23,947 nucleotides of DNA from an uncultured Treponema sp. (GTDB taxonomy: Bacteria > Spirochaetota > Spirochaetia > Treponematales > Treponemataceae). Location: NCBI GenBank assembly GCA_937894335.1, contig CALCRU010000045.1:1-23947 (forward strand), given 5' to 3'. Under the pieces are notes generated by a model that was not told the DNA's origin, searched no databases, and worked only from the letters and a program-made list of their open reading frames with translations. Of this stretch, positions 23,861 through 23,947 are shown piece after piece (the first letter of the stretch is position 1; each line of letters opens with the position of its first letter). Made by a program: the position numbers and the translations under genes.

Positions 23861-23870
23861 AGTTTTTTAG
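23848..23870 (+). terminator. Hairpin at the galE stop codon
   Basis: TCTAAAAACT (within the last galE codons) can pair with AGTTTTTTAGA just after the stop, with one extra T. A and T runs in the stem make it a weak terminator candidate. GGTTGCC follows at 23885, as in the mnmG hairpin, so this may be a decayed copy of the same repeat. Confidence 0.4.
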
Positions 23871-23894
23871 AATAAAGATGAAGGGTTGCCTGTT

Positions 23895-23947
23895 TGAAGT
23901 GCACCCCAATTATTGGACACTTTAACTAGGCTGATTTTAAGGACTGA
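23895..23947 (+). mobile_element. End of an IS3-family-like insertion sequence (right edge)
   Basis: The 53 bases are the exact reverse complement of 2-54 and start with TGAAGTGCACCCC. The element begins 34 bp past the galE stop and runs off the window. Because identity covers 53 bp, well beyond a usual IS3 terminal repeat, both edges are probably the same end of two copies in opposite orientation rather than the two ends of one copy. Confidence 0.7.

Noticed and set aside
1..23947. A composite transposon carrying the whole window as cargo
   Set aside because: The inverted IS ends would permit it, but the content is core metabolism (rny, pgk, trxB, mnmG, galE, tRNA), which is not typical mobile cargo.
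1..23947. CRISPR arrays, toxin-antitoxin pairs, prophage or phage-defence genes
   Set aside because: No regularly spaced repeats, no recognisable small toxin/antitoxin pair and no phage structural or nuclease/helicase defence genes were seen. The single XRE gene has no toxin partner; its overlapping neighbour is a membrane protein on the opposite strand.

Overview
The window looks like chromosomal DNA from a spirochaete, most likely a host-associated Treponema. This rests on the gene set: a long-form phosphoglycerate kinase with an internal insertion, a small XRE repressor, an SH3-type lipoprotein, and a secreted metallopeptidase joined to a propeller-like and a barrel-like region. It is inference, because no 16S gene or other decisive marker is present. 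Most of the content is housekeeping. No CRISPR array, prophage, rRNA or complete insertion sequence is visible. Both edges carry the same 53-bp sequence in inverted orientation (2-54 and 23895-23947). It looks like the end of an IS3-family element (TGAAGTGCACCCC...), so the window is probably a stretch caught between two inverted IS copies, or a contig that stopped in that repeat.

Layout, left to right. RNase Y (rny, minus) diverges from a small exported protein (plus) that ends in a clear terminator. Next come a GH27-type alpha-galactosidase, phosphoglycerate kinase (pgk), and a zinc-ribbon Nudix hydrolase overlapping a small membrane protein. A minus-strand XRE regulator then diverges from a three-gene surface-polysaccharide operon: Wzz-like chain-length protein, Wzx-like flippase and EpsG/Wzy-like polymerase. 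That operon has no glycosyltransferase. tRNA-Cys(GCA) with its own terminator follows. Then come a 922-residue exported HELTH metallopeptidase, thioredoxin reductase (trxB) coupled by TAATG to an exported NagZ-like GH3 glycosidase, and mnmG. mnmG converges through a double-hairpin region on minus-strand oligoendopeptidase F (pepF). A lipoprotein gene leaves from a promoter overlapping that of pepF and is followed 2 nt later by an ABC-F ATPase. galE ends the window.

The most striking signal is regulatory. Six genes (alpha-galactosidase, XRE, metallopeptidase, trxB, pepF, lipoprotein) have a good -10 hexamer placed exactly 6 nt before the start codon and no Shine-Dalgarno sequence. Transcription would therefore begin on the start codon itself, giving leaderless mRNAs. 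Other genes (rny, the small exported protein, pgk, galE) have ordinary promoters, a leader of about 27-50 nt and a GGAG-type Shine-Dalgarno. The genome seems to use two initiation modes side by side. A second recurring design is an intrinsic terminator whose TTGC+T-run also serves as the -35 of the next gene (after tRNA-Cys and after the ABC-F gene). Palindromes at the promoters of the polysaccharide operon and galE, and an 11-bp direct repeat before the alpha-galactosidase gene, are likely protein-binding sites.
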